Below are positions 34,235 through 43,060 of a stretch of DNA of 44,659 nt, piece by piece. The stretch is from Firmicutes bacterium FC7 (GTDB lineage Bacteria > Bacillota > Clostridia > Tissierellales > Tissierellaceae). The stretch spans positions 1-44,659 of the forward strand of contig JAKELU010000005.1 in NCBI GenBank assembly GCA_022760735.1, in the 5' to 3' direction. A model generated the notes under the pieces. The model was given only the letters and a program-made list of their open reading frames with translations. It was not told the DNA's origin and did no database searches. Positions within the stretch are counted from its first letter, which is position 1. Every line of letters begins with the position of its first letter. Position numbers and translations under genes: made by a program.

Positions 34235-35434
34235 ATGAATATTTTGGTTATTAACTGTGGAAGTTCTTCCTTAAAATATCAATTAATTGATATGAATGGA
34301 GAGAATGTTTTAGCAAAAGGTTTAGTAGAGAGAATAGGTATCGATGGTTCAAGAATTAAACATGATACCACTGGTAAAGAAAGACTTATAATAGAAGAAC
34401 CTATGAAAGATCACAAAAGAGCTTTAGAATTAGTTCTAAATGCCATTGTAGACAAGGAATATGGTGCTATTAATTCCTTAGATGAAATTAGCGCTGTTGG
34501 ACATAGAGTTGTACATGGTGGTGAAGATTTTGCTGAATCAACAATAATTGATACTGCAGTGATGGAGGCTCTTGAAAAAAATATAGAATTAGCACCATTA
34601 CATAATCCACCAAATATTATTGGTATTAATGCTTGTAAAGAATTAATGCCTAATACACCAATGGTAGCAGTGTTTGATACAGCATTCCATCAAACAATTC
34701 CAGCAGAAAATTATATTTATGCTATACCATATGACTACTATGAAAAATATAAGATAAGAAGATATGGTTTCCATGGAACATCCCATAAATATGTTTCAAG
34801 AAGAGCAGCAGAAATATTAGGAAAAGACATAAAAGACTTAAACATTGTTACATGCCACTTAGGAAATGGATCAAGTGTTACAGCAGTACAAGGCGGAGTA
34901 TCAATTGACACAAGTATGGGATTCACTCCGTTAGAAGGTCTAGCAATGGGAACTAGATCAGGAGATATAGACCCTGCAATAATTCCATTTATAATGGAAA
35001 AAGAGAATATGTCATTTGATGAAGTAAATAATATGTTAAACAAGAAATCTGGAGTTTTAGGTATTTCAGGAGTAAGTAGTGATTTTAGAGATTTAGAAGA
35101 AGCTGAAGCACAAGGCAATGAGAGAGCTAAATTAGCATTAGATGTTTTTGCTAATAGAGTAAGAAAATATATAGCAGCATACGCAGCGCAAATGTGCCGT
35201 ATAGACGTTCTAGTATTTACTGCTGGATTAGGAGAAAATAGTCCAGAAATGCGTGAAAGAATCTGCGAAGGTCTAGAATGCTTAAATATTAGAATAGATA
35301 AGGATTTAAATAATGTAAGGGGTAAAGAAGCTATTGTAAGTAAAGATTTAGCAGGAACTACTGTTATGGTTATTCCTACAAATGAAGAGTTAATGATTGC
35401 AAGAGATACTCTTGAATTAGTTAGCAACAGATAA
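34235..35434 (+). CDS. ackA: Acetate kinase
   Basis: AckA transfers phosphate between acetyl-phosphate and ADP, giving ATP in fermentation, or the reverse. The 399-residue protein has all ASKHA-family signatures: [70 protein letters not shown] and FTAGLGENS. Two ATGs lie in tandem; the second has better spacing from GGAGG. pta, the usual partner, is not next to it. It is divergent from tmcAL. Confidence 0.97.
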   Translation: MNILVINCGSSSLKYQLIDMNGENVLAKGLVERIGIDGSRIKHDTTGKERLIIEEPMKDHKRALELVLNAIVDKEYGAINSLDEISAVGHRVVHGGEDFAESTIIDTAVMEALEKNIELAPLHNPPNIIGINACKELMPNTPMVAVFDTAFHQTIPAENYIYAIPYDYYEKYKIRRYGFHGTSHKYVSRRAAEILGKDIKDLNIVTCHLGNGSSVTAVQGGVSIDTSMGFTPLEGLAMGTRSGDIDPAIIPFIMEKENMSFDEVNNMLNKKSGVLGISGVSSDFRDLEEAEAQGNERAKLALDVFANRVRKYIAAYAAQMCRIDVLVFTAGLGENSPEMRERICEGLECLNIRIDKDLNNVRGKEAIVSKDLAGTTVMVIPTNEELMIARDTLELVSNR

Positions 35435-35437
35435 TTC

Positions 35438-35466
35438 TTGACAAATGAAAACCTCCTTTATATAAT
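35438..35466 (+). promoter_or_regulatory. Perfect consensus promoter before yceD-rpmF
   Basis: TTGACA (35438-35443) and TATAAT (35461-35466) are exactly 17 bases apart, matching the sigma-A consensus at all twelve positions. RNA would start near 35473, about 24 bases before the yceD start. It begins four bases after the ackA stop. Confidence 0.9.
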
Positions 35467-35496
35467 AATGGGTGGTAGTTTTAAGAGGTGAAATTG

Positions 35497-36012
35497 ATGA
35501 TATTTGATTTATCAAGTTTTCTTGGTAAACATGAACATTCCTATCATTTAGAAGGCGAGATTGAAGGAAAGTCACTGTCAAATGATATCAGTATAAAAAT
35601 CATCAATCCTATAAAATTTGATGGGGATATTTTCAAGGTTAATGGTGATTATCACATTCATGTAAACATATGGTATACATATGAAAGTAATTGTGATAGA
35701 TGCTTGAAACCCACTGCAAAAGAAATCAAGACAGTTTTGTCAGGAAAGCTTAAGGAAAGTACAGGGGATTTTAATGACGAAGATGAAGATGAAGAGATAA
35801 TCTATTATGACACTAATAATCTTCTAAAATTGGATGATTATATTTGGAGTCAAGTTGTTAGTTCCCTACCTATGAAAGTTTTGTGTAGTACAGACTGTAA
35901 AGGCCTATGCACACAGTGCGGAATAGACCTGAATGTCCAATCCTGTAATTGTATAGAAGATACAATTGATCCGAGATTGGAAAAGTTAAAGGAACTTTTT
36001 CCTAAGAAATAA
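35497..36012 (+). CDS. YceD/DUF177 family protein
   Basis: DUF177 proteins are encoded next to rpmF in nearly all bacteria; in plants and E. coli they are linked to 23S rRNA accumulation. This 171-residue protein has the conserved C-rich tail, LCSTDCKGLCTQCGIDLNV followed by CNC, and an earlier CDRCLKP pair, so a zinc site is plausible. I start at ATG 35497, the third of closely spaced GTG/TTG/ATG codons, because AAGAGGTG fits it. It is co-transcribed with rpmF from a consensus promoter. Confidence 0.93.
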   Translation: MIFDLSSFLGKHEHSYHLEGEIEGKSLSNDISIKIINPIKFDGDIFKVNGDYHIHVNIWYTYESNCDRCLKPTAKEIKTVLSGKLKESTGDFNDEDEDEEIIYYDTNNLLKLDDYIWSQVVSSLPMKVLCSTDCKGLCTQCGIDLNVQSCNCIEDTIDPRLEKLKELFPKK

Positions 36013-36025
36013 GGAGGTGTTTTTA

Positions 36026-36205
36026 GTGGCAGTACCAAAAAGAAAAACTTCTAAACAAAGAAAAAACAAGAGAAGAGCTTCTTCTTATAGACTAAATAAA
36101 GCTACTGTAGTTGAATGTCCACAATGTCATGAGCCAAAACAACCACATAGAGTTTGTCCAAACTGTGGCTATTACAAAAACAGAGAAGTTATTGTTGTTG
36201 AATAA
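36026..36205 (+). CDS. rpmF: 50S ribosomal protein L32
   Basis: L32 is a small large-subunit protein. The 59-residue protein begins with GTG, giving MAVPKRKTSKQRKNKRRASS, and has a C4 zinc ribbon from ECPQCHEPKQPHRVCPNCGYY, the C+ form. It follows yceD by 13 bases with AAGGAGGTG as ribosome-binding site. A strong terminator follows, ending the yceD-rpmF unit. Confidence 0.97.
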   Translation: MAVPKRKTSKQRKNKRRASSYRLNKATVVECPQCHEPKQPHRVCPNCGYYKNREVIVVE

Positions 36206-36209
36206 TATA

Positions 36210-36242
36210 AAAAGATAGTGAGTAGCTTCACTATCTTTTTTT
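36210..36242 (+). terminator. Strong intrinsic terminator after rpmF
   Basis: A perfect 12-bp stem (36210-36221 with 36228-36239, loop GTAGCT) is followed by a T run to 36242. Confidence 0.92.
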
Positions 36243-36284
36243 ATCTCTTAATTTAAGAAATATTTATTCATACTACAATAATTA

Positions 36285-36313
36285 TTGATTTTTCCTATAT
36301 AGTTATATATATT
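36285..36313 (+). promoter_or_regulatory. Candidate promoter for plsX-acpP-rnc
   Basis: TTGATT (36285-36290) and TATATT (36308-36313) are 17 bases apart, 31 bases before the plsX start. The gap (36243-36344) lies after a strong terminator, so a promoter is required here. I see no clear FapR-type inverted repeat. Confidence 0.55.
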
Positions 36314-36344
36314 TAAGTCAGTAGAATTATTTTGGAGGTATATG

Positions 36345-37352
36345 ATGAAAATAATTATTGATGGTATGGGTGGAGACAATGCGCCTTCTGAAATTGTAAA
36401 AGGATGTGTAGATGCCGTTATTGAATATGATATCGATGCAATTATTGTTGGTAAAGAACAGTTGATAAAACAGGAATTAAGTAAATATAAGTATCCTAGT
36501 TCGAGAATCCAAATATTAAATGCTGATGATATTATTACTAACGATGATGATCCTGCAATTGCAATCAGAAGGAAAAAGAATAGTTCATTAGTAGTAGGAC
36601 TGAATGCGCTAAAAAATGGCTTGGGTGATGGCTTTATTTCTGCTGGTAGTACTGGGGCTTTGTTAGCTGGTGGACTATTTATAGTAAAAAGAATTCCTGG
36701 TATAGATAGGGCTGCTCTTACGTCTGTATATCCAACTACTAAAGGAATGTCATTACTAGTAGACGCAGGAGCTAATGTGGATTGTAAACCTGAATATCTT
36801 AAACAGTTTGCAATAATGGGCTCAATTTATGTTGAAAATGTTCTAGGTAAAAAAAATCCAAGAGTTGGTCTTGTAAATATAGGAACTGAAGAAGGTAAAG
36901 GAAATTCACTAGCAAAAGAAGCATATAATTTACTTAAGAATGAAAATATCAATTTCATTGGAAATGTTGAGGCAAGAGATCTACCAACAGGTGAAGCAGA
37001 TGTAATTGTTGCTGATGGTTTTGTAGGTAATGTAGTTTTAAAATTAACTGAAGGAATGGCAATTTCAATTTTTTCAATACTAAAAGAGTCATTATTGGAA
37101 AATACCAAGTCTAAGTTTGCTGCTATGCTATTGAAACCACAGCTAAGTGAAATTAAAAAGAAGATGGATTATAGAGAATATGGTGGTGCACCACTTTTAG
37201 GAACTAAATTACCTATAGTTAAGGCTCACGGAAGCTCGGATGCGTATGCAATTAAAAATGGGATAAAGCAATTAGTTCAGTTTATAAAAAATGACATTAT
37301 ACAAACTATCGAGAAAAATATAAATGAAGATTTAAGAAATCAGGAGGGGTAA
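36345..37352 (+). CDS. plsX: Phosphate acyltransferase PlsX
   Basis: PlsX interconverts acyl-ACP and acyl-phosphate, the acyl donor for PlsY in phosphatidic acid synthesis. The 335-residue protein has [64 protein letters not shown] and [15 protein letters not shown] motifs. The second of tandem ATGs has better spacing from GGAGG. acpP follows directly; fabD and fabG, which lie here in Bacillus, are missing. It can also take acyl-phosphate made by FakA. Confidence 0.96.
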   Translation: MKIIIDGMGGDNAPSEIVKGCVDAVIEYDIDAIIVGKEQLIKQELSKYKYPSSRIQILNADDIITNDDDPAIAIRRKKNSSLVVGLNALKNGLGDGFISAGSTGALLAGGLFIVKRIPGIDRAALTSVYPTTKGMSLLVDAGANVDCKPEYLKQFAIMGSIYVENVLGKKNPRVGLVNIGTEEGKGNSLAKEAYNLLKNENINFIGNVEARDLPTGEADVIVADGFVGNVVLKLTEGMAISIFSILKESLLENTKSKFAAMLLKPQLSEIKKKMDYREYGGAPLLGTKLPIVKAHGSSDAYAIKNGIKQLVQFIKNDIIQTIEKNINEDLRNQEG

Positions 37353-37353
37353 T

Positions 37354-37596
37354 ATGACTGAGAAAAAATTAATAGATATAATTGCTACTCAATTTAATAT
37401 AGATGAAGATGAAATAACATTAGAAACATCATTTAAGGATGATTTAAATGCGGATTCACTGGATTTAGTTGAGCTTGTAATGGCTTTAGAAGATGAATTT
37501 GATATGGAAATAGAAGATGATGATGTTGATATGATAAAAACTGTTGGTGATGCAATTAATTATATAAAGAACGTTTTAGGTGATGATGATATTTAA
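37354..37596 (+). CDS. acpP: Acyl carrier protein
   Basis: ACP carries acyl chains on a phosphopantetheine arm. The 80-residue, very acidic protein has the attachment Ser35 in the [18 protein letters not shown] motif. It begins one base after the plsX stop, using AGGAGGGG in the plsX end. It is followed by rnc. Confidence 0.97.
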   Translation: MTEKKLIDIIATQFNIDEDEITLETSFKDDLNADSLDLVELVMALEDEFDMEIEDDDVDMIKTVGDAINYIKNVLGDDDI

Positions 37597-37625
37597 TCAG
37601 GTATTAATTATTTGGGGGAATACTA

Positions 37626-38342
37626 TTGAAAAACGATAGGATAAAAGAGTTAGAATCTCTTCAAGAAAAGTTAAATTATTATTTTCATGATATAGAGCTT
37701 CTTGACACTGCCTTAACCCATAGCTCGTATGCTAATGAACATAATTTGCATATTAGTAAGTGTAATGAAAGATTAGAATTCTTAGGAGATACTGTTATTA
37801 ATTTAGTAGTAAGTCAGTATTTATATAATAAATATCCATTTTATCCAGAAGGCGAATTAACAAAAATTAGGGCAAAGGTTGTTTGCGAACCATCGTTAGC
37901 ATATGTGGCAAGAAAGATTGAGCTTGGCAAATATTTGTTATTAGGCAAAGGCGAAGAAGCTACAGGTGGAAGAGACAGAGAATCTATACTCGCTGATGCC
38001 TGTGAAGCAATAGTAGGAGCTATATTTATAGATAGTAATTTTGAGACTGTCAACTATTTGCTTTTATCAAACTTTGAAGCTGATATAGTTCATGCGGTTG
38101 CTAAAGGAGATTTGTTTGTTGACTATAAAACAGAACTCCAAGAGAAATTACAAAAAGTAACTAAGGCTAAAATTGAATATATTGTTACTAAAGAAGAGGG
38201 ACCAGATCATAATAAATTGTTTTATATTGATGTAACCATAAATAAAGAAGTTATAGGTTCAGGTGTAGGGAGAAATAAAAAAGAAGCTGAGCAAATGGCT
38301 GCGAAAGAAGCTTTAATTTTAATGGGCGATGATTATGAGTAA
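37626..38342 (+). CDS. rnc: Ribonuclease III
   Basis: RNase III cuts double-stranded RNA in rRNA processing and mRNA regulation. The 238-residue protein has the signature NERLEFLGDTV with acidic metal ligands, a second catalytic region at DACEAIVGAIFID, and a C-terminal double-stranded RNA-binding domain (about 160-235, ending KKEAEQMAAKEAL). The start is TTG after GGGGGAA. Its last eight bases overlap the radical-SAM gene, so they are coupled. Confidence 0.97.
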   Translation: MKNDRIKELESLQEKLNYYFHDIELLDTALTHSSYANEHNLHISKCNERLEFLGDTVINLVVSQYLYNKYPFYPEGELTKIRAKVVCEPSLAYVARKIELGKYLLLGKGEEATGGRDRESILADACEAIVGAIFIDSNFETVNYLLLSNFEADIVHAVAKGDLFVDYKTELQEKLQKVTKAKIEYIVTKEEGPDHNKLFYIDVTINKEVIGSGVGRNKKEAEQMAAKEALILMGDDYE

Positions 38343-39426
38343 GCATTATATAATACCTATTTTTGTTCCTCATTTCGGGTGCCCTCATGATTGTATTTTC
38401 TGTAATCAAAAAAAAATCACTGGTTTATCTACTAATGTAACTCAGTATGATGTTGAAGAGATTATTTTAAAGTATTTAAGTTACTTTAAAGAGGATGCAT
38501 TTATTGAAGTAGCCTTCTATGGAGGAAGCTTTACTGCAATTAATTTACAGACTCAGAGCGATTTGTTAGAAATACCCTATAAGTATAAGAAAAAAGGTAT
38601 AATTAATGAAATTAGATTATCTACAAGACCGGATGCAATAGATGATTTAATTTTAAATAATCTAAAGAGATACGAAGTTGATACTATTGAGTTAGGTGTG
38701 CAATCTTTAGATAATGAAGTTTTACAAGTTAGTGAAAGAGGACATACACCTCATGTGGTATATTCATCAAGCAAGTTAATAAGAGATTATGGTTTTAAGT
38801 TAGGACTGCAAATGATGGTTGGCTTACCCAGGGATACATTTGAAAAGTCACTTTATACCTGTAGAGAATTTATAAAGTTAAGTCCAGATTGTGTAAGGAT
38901 TTATCCTACTTTAGTTGTTAAAGATACTTTTTTGGAAAAGCAATATAGTCAAGGTATATATAAACCTTTGTCTATAGATGAAGCTATTAAGCAAGTAGCT
39001 ATTTTTTTAATGTTGTTCTATACTAATAACATTAATGTTATAAGAGTAGGCCTTCAACCCACTGATAATATTCAGATGGGGAAGGATGTAGTTGCGGGAC
39101 CATTTCATCCTTCTTTTAGACAGTTAGTAGAAGCATATATTATTAGATTTCTTTTTGATTTATATTTAAGAAAGAAAAATATTGCTACTAGGGGAAAAAA
39201 TTTGATCATTGAAGCTAATAGTAGCTTAATATCAATAATAGCTGGACAGAAAGCAGCAAATATTGATTATTGGAAAAGTAATTATTTGTTTAGAAGTATA
39301 AAAATTTTTAAAAAGAATATAAATAGAAATTATATTTCTTTATATATTAATGATTTTTGTGATAATATAAATTTGAATAAATTAATGGAAGAATTCTTAG
39401 AAAGTTACCCATTAAAGACAAAATAG
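38335..39426 (+). CDS. Radical SAM protein, Elp3/HemN-like, unknown substrate
   Basis: The 363-residue protein has the radical-SAM motif GCPHDCIFC (Cys16, Cys20, Cys23) and a half-barrel with FYGGSFTAI, RLSTRPDAI, IELGVQSLDNEVL and LQMMVGLPRDT. The pattern is Elp3/MiaB-like superfamily, but no GNAT acetyltransferase or TRAM domain follows; the C-terminal part (about 240-363) is unassigned. It overlaps rnc by eight bases and precedes smc, a place conserved in clostridia. The lack of a strong ribosome-binding site suggests translational coupling with rnc. RNA modification is likely but unproven. Confidence 0.9.
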   Translation: MSKHYIIPIFVPHFGCPHDCIFCNQKKITGLSTNVTQYDVEEIILKYLSYFKEDAFIEVAFYGGSFTAINLQTQSDLLEIPYKYKKKGIINEIRLSTRPDAIDDLILNNLKRYEVDTIELGVQSLDNEVLQVSERGHTPHVVYSSSKLIRDYGFKLGLQMMVGLPRDTFEKSLYTCREFIKLSPDCVRIYPTLVVKDTFLEKQYSQGIYKPLSIDEAIKQVAIFLMLFYTNNINVIRVGLQPTDNIQMGKDVVAGPFHPSFRQLVEAYIIRFLFDLYLRKKNIATRGKNLIIEANSSLISIIAGQKAANIDYWKSNYLFRSIKIFKKNINRNYISLYINDFCDNINLNKLMEEFLESYPLKTK

Positions 39427-39427
39427 G

Positions 39428-39450
39428 AAGCAATTGCGTAGCAATTGCTT
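39428..39450 (+). terminator. Perfect hairpin between the radical-SAM gene and smc
   Basis: A 10-bp perfect stem (39428-39437 with 39441-39450, loop GTA) lies one base after the stop. A T-rich but short tail follows, so termination is probably partial; smc starts 24 bases later. Confidence 0.6.
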
Positions 39451-39474
39451 TAATACTTAAAATGGAGTGGTTGC

Positions 39475-42400
39475 ATGTATTTAAAAAAGCTTGAAATACA
39501 GGGATTTAAGTCTTTCGCTGACAAAACAGAAATAGAATTCAAAAATAATATAACAGCTATCGTAGGTCCAAATGGTAGCGGAAAGAGCAATATTTCCGAT
39601 GCAATTAGATGGGTTTTGGGAGAACAAAGTATTAAAAGTTTAAGAGGAACCAAAATGGAGGATGTTATCTTCTCTGGTACTGATAAAAGAAAAGCATTGG
39701 GGTATGCAGAAGTTACTATTACATTCGATAATAGTAGTGGGAAAATACCTATTGATTATTCTGAAGTTGCTGTTACTAGAAGAATGTTTAGGTCCGGCGA
39801 AAGTGAATACTATATAAATAAAAATTCCTGCAGACTTAAAGATATAAGGGAACTTTTTATGGATTCAGGAATTGGTAAAGACGGATATTCAATTATTGGA
39901 CAAGGTAGAATTGATGAAATTCTTTCAAACAGACCTGAAGACAGACGTAGCATATTCGAGGAAGCAGCAGGTATAATTAAATATAAAACTAAGAAAGAAC
40001 AGGCTGAAAGAAAGTTAGAAAAAACAGATAATAATTTAACTAGAATAAAAGATTTAATTTATGAGGTGTCAAATCAGAAAGAATCCTTGGAAATTGAAGC
40101 AGAAAAAGCAGCAAAGTTTACAAAACATTACTCAAGACTTAGAGAGTTAGAAGTTAATTTATTTATAAAGAACATTAGGAAATTAGAAAATCAAATTAAT
40201 GAAATCAAAGCTGAAAAAGAAAAATTAAAAAATGATTTATCTATGATAGAAGAAGAAAGGTTATTGATTGAAACAAAGTATAATGAGTATAAATCAAGCA
40301 TTCAAAAATTAGAGAATGAAATTGAGGGAAAAAGAACTATTAGATTTGATACTTTGCAATTTTTTGAAAAAAACAAGAATCAAATTATTTTACTTGACGA
40401 AAAGGAAAATTTTCTTAATAAAGATTTAGAAAGGTTAGAAAAAGAAAAAGACGAATTAAAGATAAAAATTTATGAGCTAGAAACATCTAAAGAAGATTTA
40501 AAAATTGAATTAGAAAATGTTAATAAGGAATTAACCGGTATAAATGATAAGTATATTATAAAAAGCTCAGAGCAAAATGAAAGAGAAAGTAAAATACATA
40601 GATATGAAGTTGAATTGGACAACAGCAAAAATTTAATGCATAATTACTACAGTCTCGCTTCTGATAAAAGAAGTGAAATAAATTCCATAGATACCTTCAA
40701 AAATAATATAAACATTAGAATATCTAAAATTAGAGAGGATATTGAAATTTACTCTAATAGTAAGGAGTTAAAATTAACTGAGTTAAATGAACTTGAATCA
40801 GAAATTATACAATTAAAGAAAAAAGTAACTATTGAAAAAAACAGAATAAAATCCTTAATAGAAAAAAAATCTTCATATGAAAATGAACAGAAGTTTTTAG
40901 AAAATAGAATTAAAGAATTACAGATTAAATTAAATGGATTAAATACAAGTTTAAAATTGATGCAAAACATGGAAGCTGGTTATGAAGGATATTATAAAAG
41001 CGTAAAAGGATTATTAATAGATGCTAATAGAAATTCCGAATTAAAAAATGGATTAGTTGGAGTAGTTGCAGATCTGTTAAGAGTTGATGTCAAATTTGAA
41101 AGGGCTATTGATATAAGCTTAGGTTCAAACATACAGAATATAGTTGTAGAATCTGAATCTGATGCTAAAAAGTTTGTAAATTATTTAAAAGAAAAAAAAT
41201 TAGGGAGAGCTACTTTTTTGCCGTTAAATATCATTAAAGGTAAGACTATAAAGCTTGATGATAATTTGAAGGAAGAATTTAATATTTTAGGACTAGCTCA
41301 TGAGCTTATAGAATATGATGAAAGATTTGAGAATATATTTGAATTTCTTTTAGGTAGAACAATAGTAGTAAAACATATTGATGATGGAATAAAACTTTCG
41401 AATAAATTGAACCATATGTATAAGATAGTAACCCTTGATGGAGATGTATTTAATACAGGGGGTTCGATTACAGGAGGTAGCTCTGGAAAGGAATCTATAA
41501 GCATTATAAATAGAAAAAATAAAATTTCCAAACTAAATCAGGAAATATCATTTATTAATAATGAGATTTTAAAACTTGAGGATGTAAGATTTACCATAAT
41601 TAATACATTGAATGATATAGCTGAAGAAATAATTTCTGTTGAATCTTATACTAAAACTTTAGAAGTAAAAATTATGGAAGATATGAACAAGAAAAGTAGT
41701 TTACAGTATGAAATAGACAGAATTGCTGAAGATATTAAGAAAAAAGAAATAGAAATAATTAATTTAGACGAGGAAAATAGAAACTTTCAAGAGAATAGAA
41801 AGGAATTAGAAGACACATTAAAGGACATTGAATCTAAAATTGTGAATCTAAATAATAACATAGAGAAAATTAACAATACACTACAAATTCTTAAATCTGA
41901 ACGCTATGAACTTGATGAAGTTATAACAAATTTAAGAATAGATTTAAATAAATTAGAGGGTCACAGAGAATCCTTACTTAGTAGAATTCAAAATTATTCA
42001 TTAAGTTATGAGCAATATATAAAATCTATTTCTGATAAAGAACATGGTATTGAAACAATTAGGAATAATTTAAAAGAGTTACAAGATCAAAGAGAAAATC
42101 TAAAGACTGAGATAGATAGGTTTGGTAATTCCGAAGATGAGATCACTCAACAACTAAACAATCTAATAAAAGAAAAAGATGATTTAATGAAGAAATTTTA
42201 TGATGAACAGGATAGATTGAAGTTATTGAATAAGAAGATTTCAGATTATGAAAAACAGAACAGTAATATGGATGTTAAGCTTACAAGATATGAAATGCAA
42301 TATGAAAATTATCATAATAAATTGATGGATGACTATGAATTGACATTAGATGAAGCACTTAAGTATGAGAAGGAAATTACAGATGTCCCAAATGTTCAAA

Positions 42401-43050
42401 ATGAAATTAAGCAATTAAAGGAATGTATTAAAGAACTAGGCAATGTAAATATATCTGCAATTGAGGAGTTTAAGAATATATCTGAGAGATATGAATTTTT
42501 AACTTTACAACAAAAGGATTTACTTAAAGCTAAAGAAGATTTAAAAGAAGTAATTAAAGATATGGAAAGAAAGATGAAAGTTCAATTTATTAATTCCTTT
42601 GAAGAAATAAATACTAACTTTAGTGAAGTGTTTTCTATATTATTTAATGGGGGTAAGGCAAGATTAGAATTAGAAGATGACGAAAATATTTTAACTTCTG
42701 GTATAGAAATAAAAGTACAACCTCCAGGTAAGAAATTACAGAGTTTATCTCTATTGTCTGGAGGAGAAAAATCTTTAACCGCTGTTGCTTTATTATTTTC
42801 TATATTAAGAATGAAACCTTCTCCATTTTGTATACTGGATGAAATTGACGCTGCATTGGATGAAGCAAATATATATAGGTATACAAATTATCTAAAAAGT
42901 TTTGTAGGTATGACTCAATTTGTTATGATAACACATAGAAAGTCGACAATGGAGATAGCAGACATACTATATGGAGTTACAATGGAAGAAGAAGGGGTAA
43001 GTAAATTAATATCGGTGAAATTAAAAGATAATTTAGTAGAAGCTTGTTAG
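39475..43050 (+). CDS. smc: Chromosome segregation protein SMC
   Basis: SMC forms the condensin ring with ScpA/ScpB. The 1191-residue protein has Walker A GPNGSGKSNI (31-40), a long first coiled coil (about 165-500), the hinge (about 510-670, with GLVGVVADLLRV and GGSITGGSSGKES), a second coiled coil, and the C-terminal ATPase half with the LSLLSGGEKSLTAVALLFS signature and Walker B FCILDEIDAALDEANI. The full length is normal for Firmicutes. scpA/scpB are not in the window. It is followed by ftsY after ten bases. Confidence 0.97.
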   Translation: MYLKKLEIQGFKSFADKTEIEFKNNITAIVGPNGSGKSNISDAIRWVLGEQSIKSLRGTKMEDVIFSGTDKRKALGYAEVTITFDNSSGKIPIDYSEVAVTRRMFRSGESEYYINKNSCRLKDIRELFMDSGIGKDGYSIIGQGRIDEILSNRPEDRRSIFEEAAGIIKYKTKKEQAERKLEKTDNNLTRIKDLIYEVSNQKESLEIEAEKAAKFTKHYSRLRELEVNLFIKNIRKLENQINEIKAEKEKLKNDLSMIEEERLLIETKYNEYKSSIQKLENEIEGKRTIRFDTLQFFEKNKNQIILLDEKENFLNKDLERLEKEKDELKIKIYELETSKEDLKIELENVNKELTGINDKYIIKSSEQNERESKIHRYEVELDNSKNLMHNYYSLASDKRSEINSIDTFKNNINIRISKIREDIEIYSNSKELKLTELNELESEIIQLKKKVTIEKNRIKSLIEKKSSYENEQKFLENRIKELQIKLNGLNTSLKLMQNMEAGYEGYYKSVKGLLIDANRNSELKNGLVGVVADLLRVDVKFERAIDISLGSNIQNIVVESESDAKKFVNYLKEKKLGRATFLPLNIIKGKTIKLDDNLKEEFNILGLAHELIEYDERFENIFEFLLGRTIVVKHIDDGIKLSNKLNHMYKIVTLDGDVFNTGGSITGGSSGKESISIINRKNKISKLNQEISFINNEILKLEDVRFTIINTLNDIAEEIISVESYTKTLEVKIMEDMNKKSSLQYEIDRIAEDIKKKEIEIINLDEENRNFQENRKELEDTLKDIESKIVNLNNNIEKINNTLQILKSERYELDEVITNLRIDLNKLEGHRESLLSRIQNYSLSYEQYIKSISDKEHGIETIRNNLKELQDQRENLKTEIDRFGNSEDEITQQLNNLIKEKDDLMKKFYDEQDRLKLLNKKISDYEKQNSNMDVKLTRYEMQYENYHNKLMDDYELTLDEALKYEKEITDVPNVQNEIKQLKECIKELGNVNISAIEEFKNISERYEFLTLQQKDLLKAKEDLKEVIKDMERKMKVQFINSFEEINTNFSEVFSILFNGGKARLELEDDENILTSGIEIKVQPPGKKLQSLSLLSGGEKSLTAVALLFSILRMKPSPFCILDEIDAALDEANIYRYTNYLKSFVGMTQFVMITHRKSTMEIADILYGVTMEEEGVSKLISVKLKDNLVEAC

Positions 43051-43060
43051 GAGGAATATG

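Noticed and set aside
34738-35427. Long open frame (229 codons) antisense to ackA
   Set aside because: It lies fully inside ackA, has no family motif or ribosome-binding site, and is explained by the AT-poor codon pattern of the real gene.
36243-36344. FapR operator before plsX
   Set aside because: No convincing inverted repeat of the FapR type; only AT-rich promoter sequence is seen.
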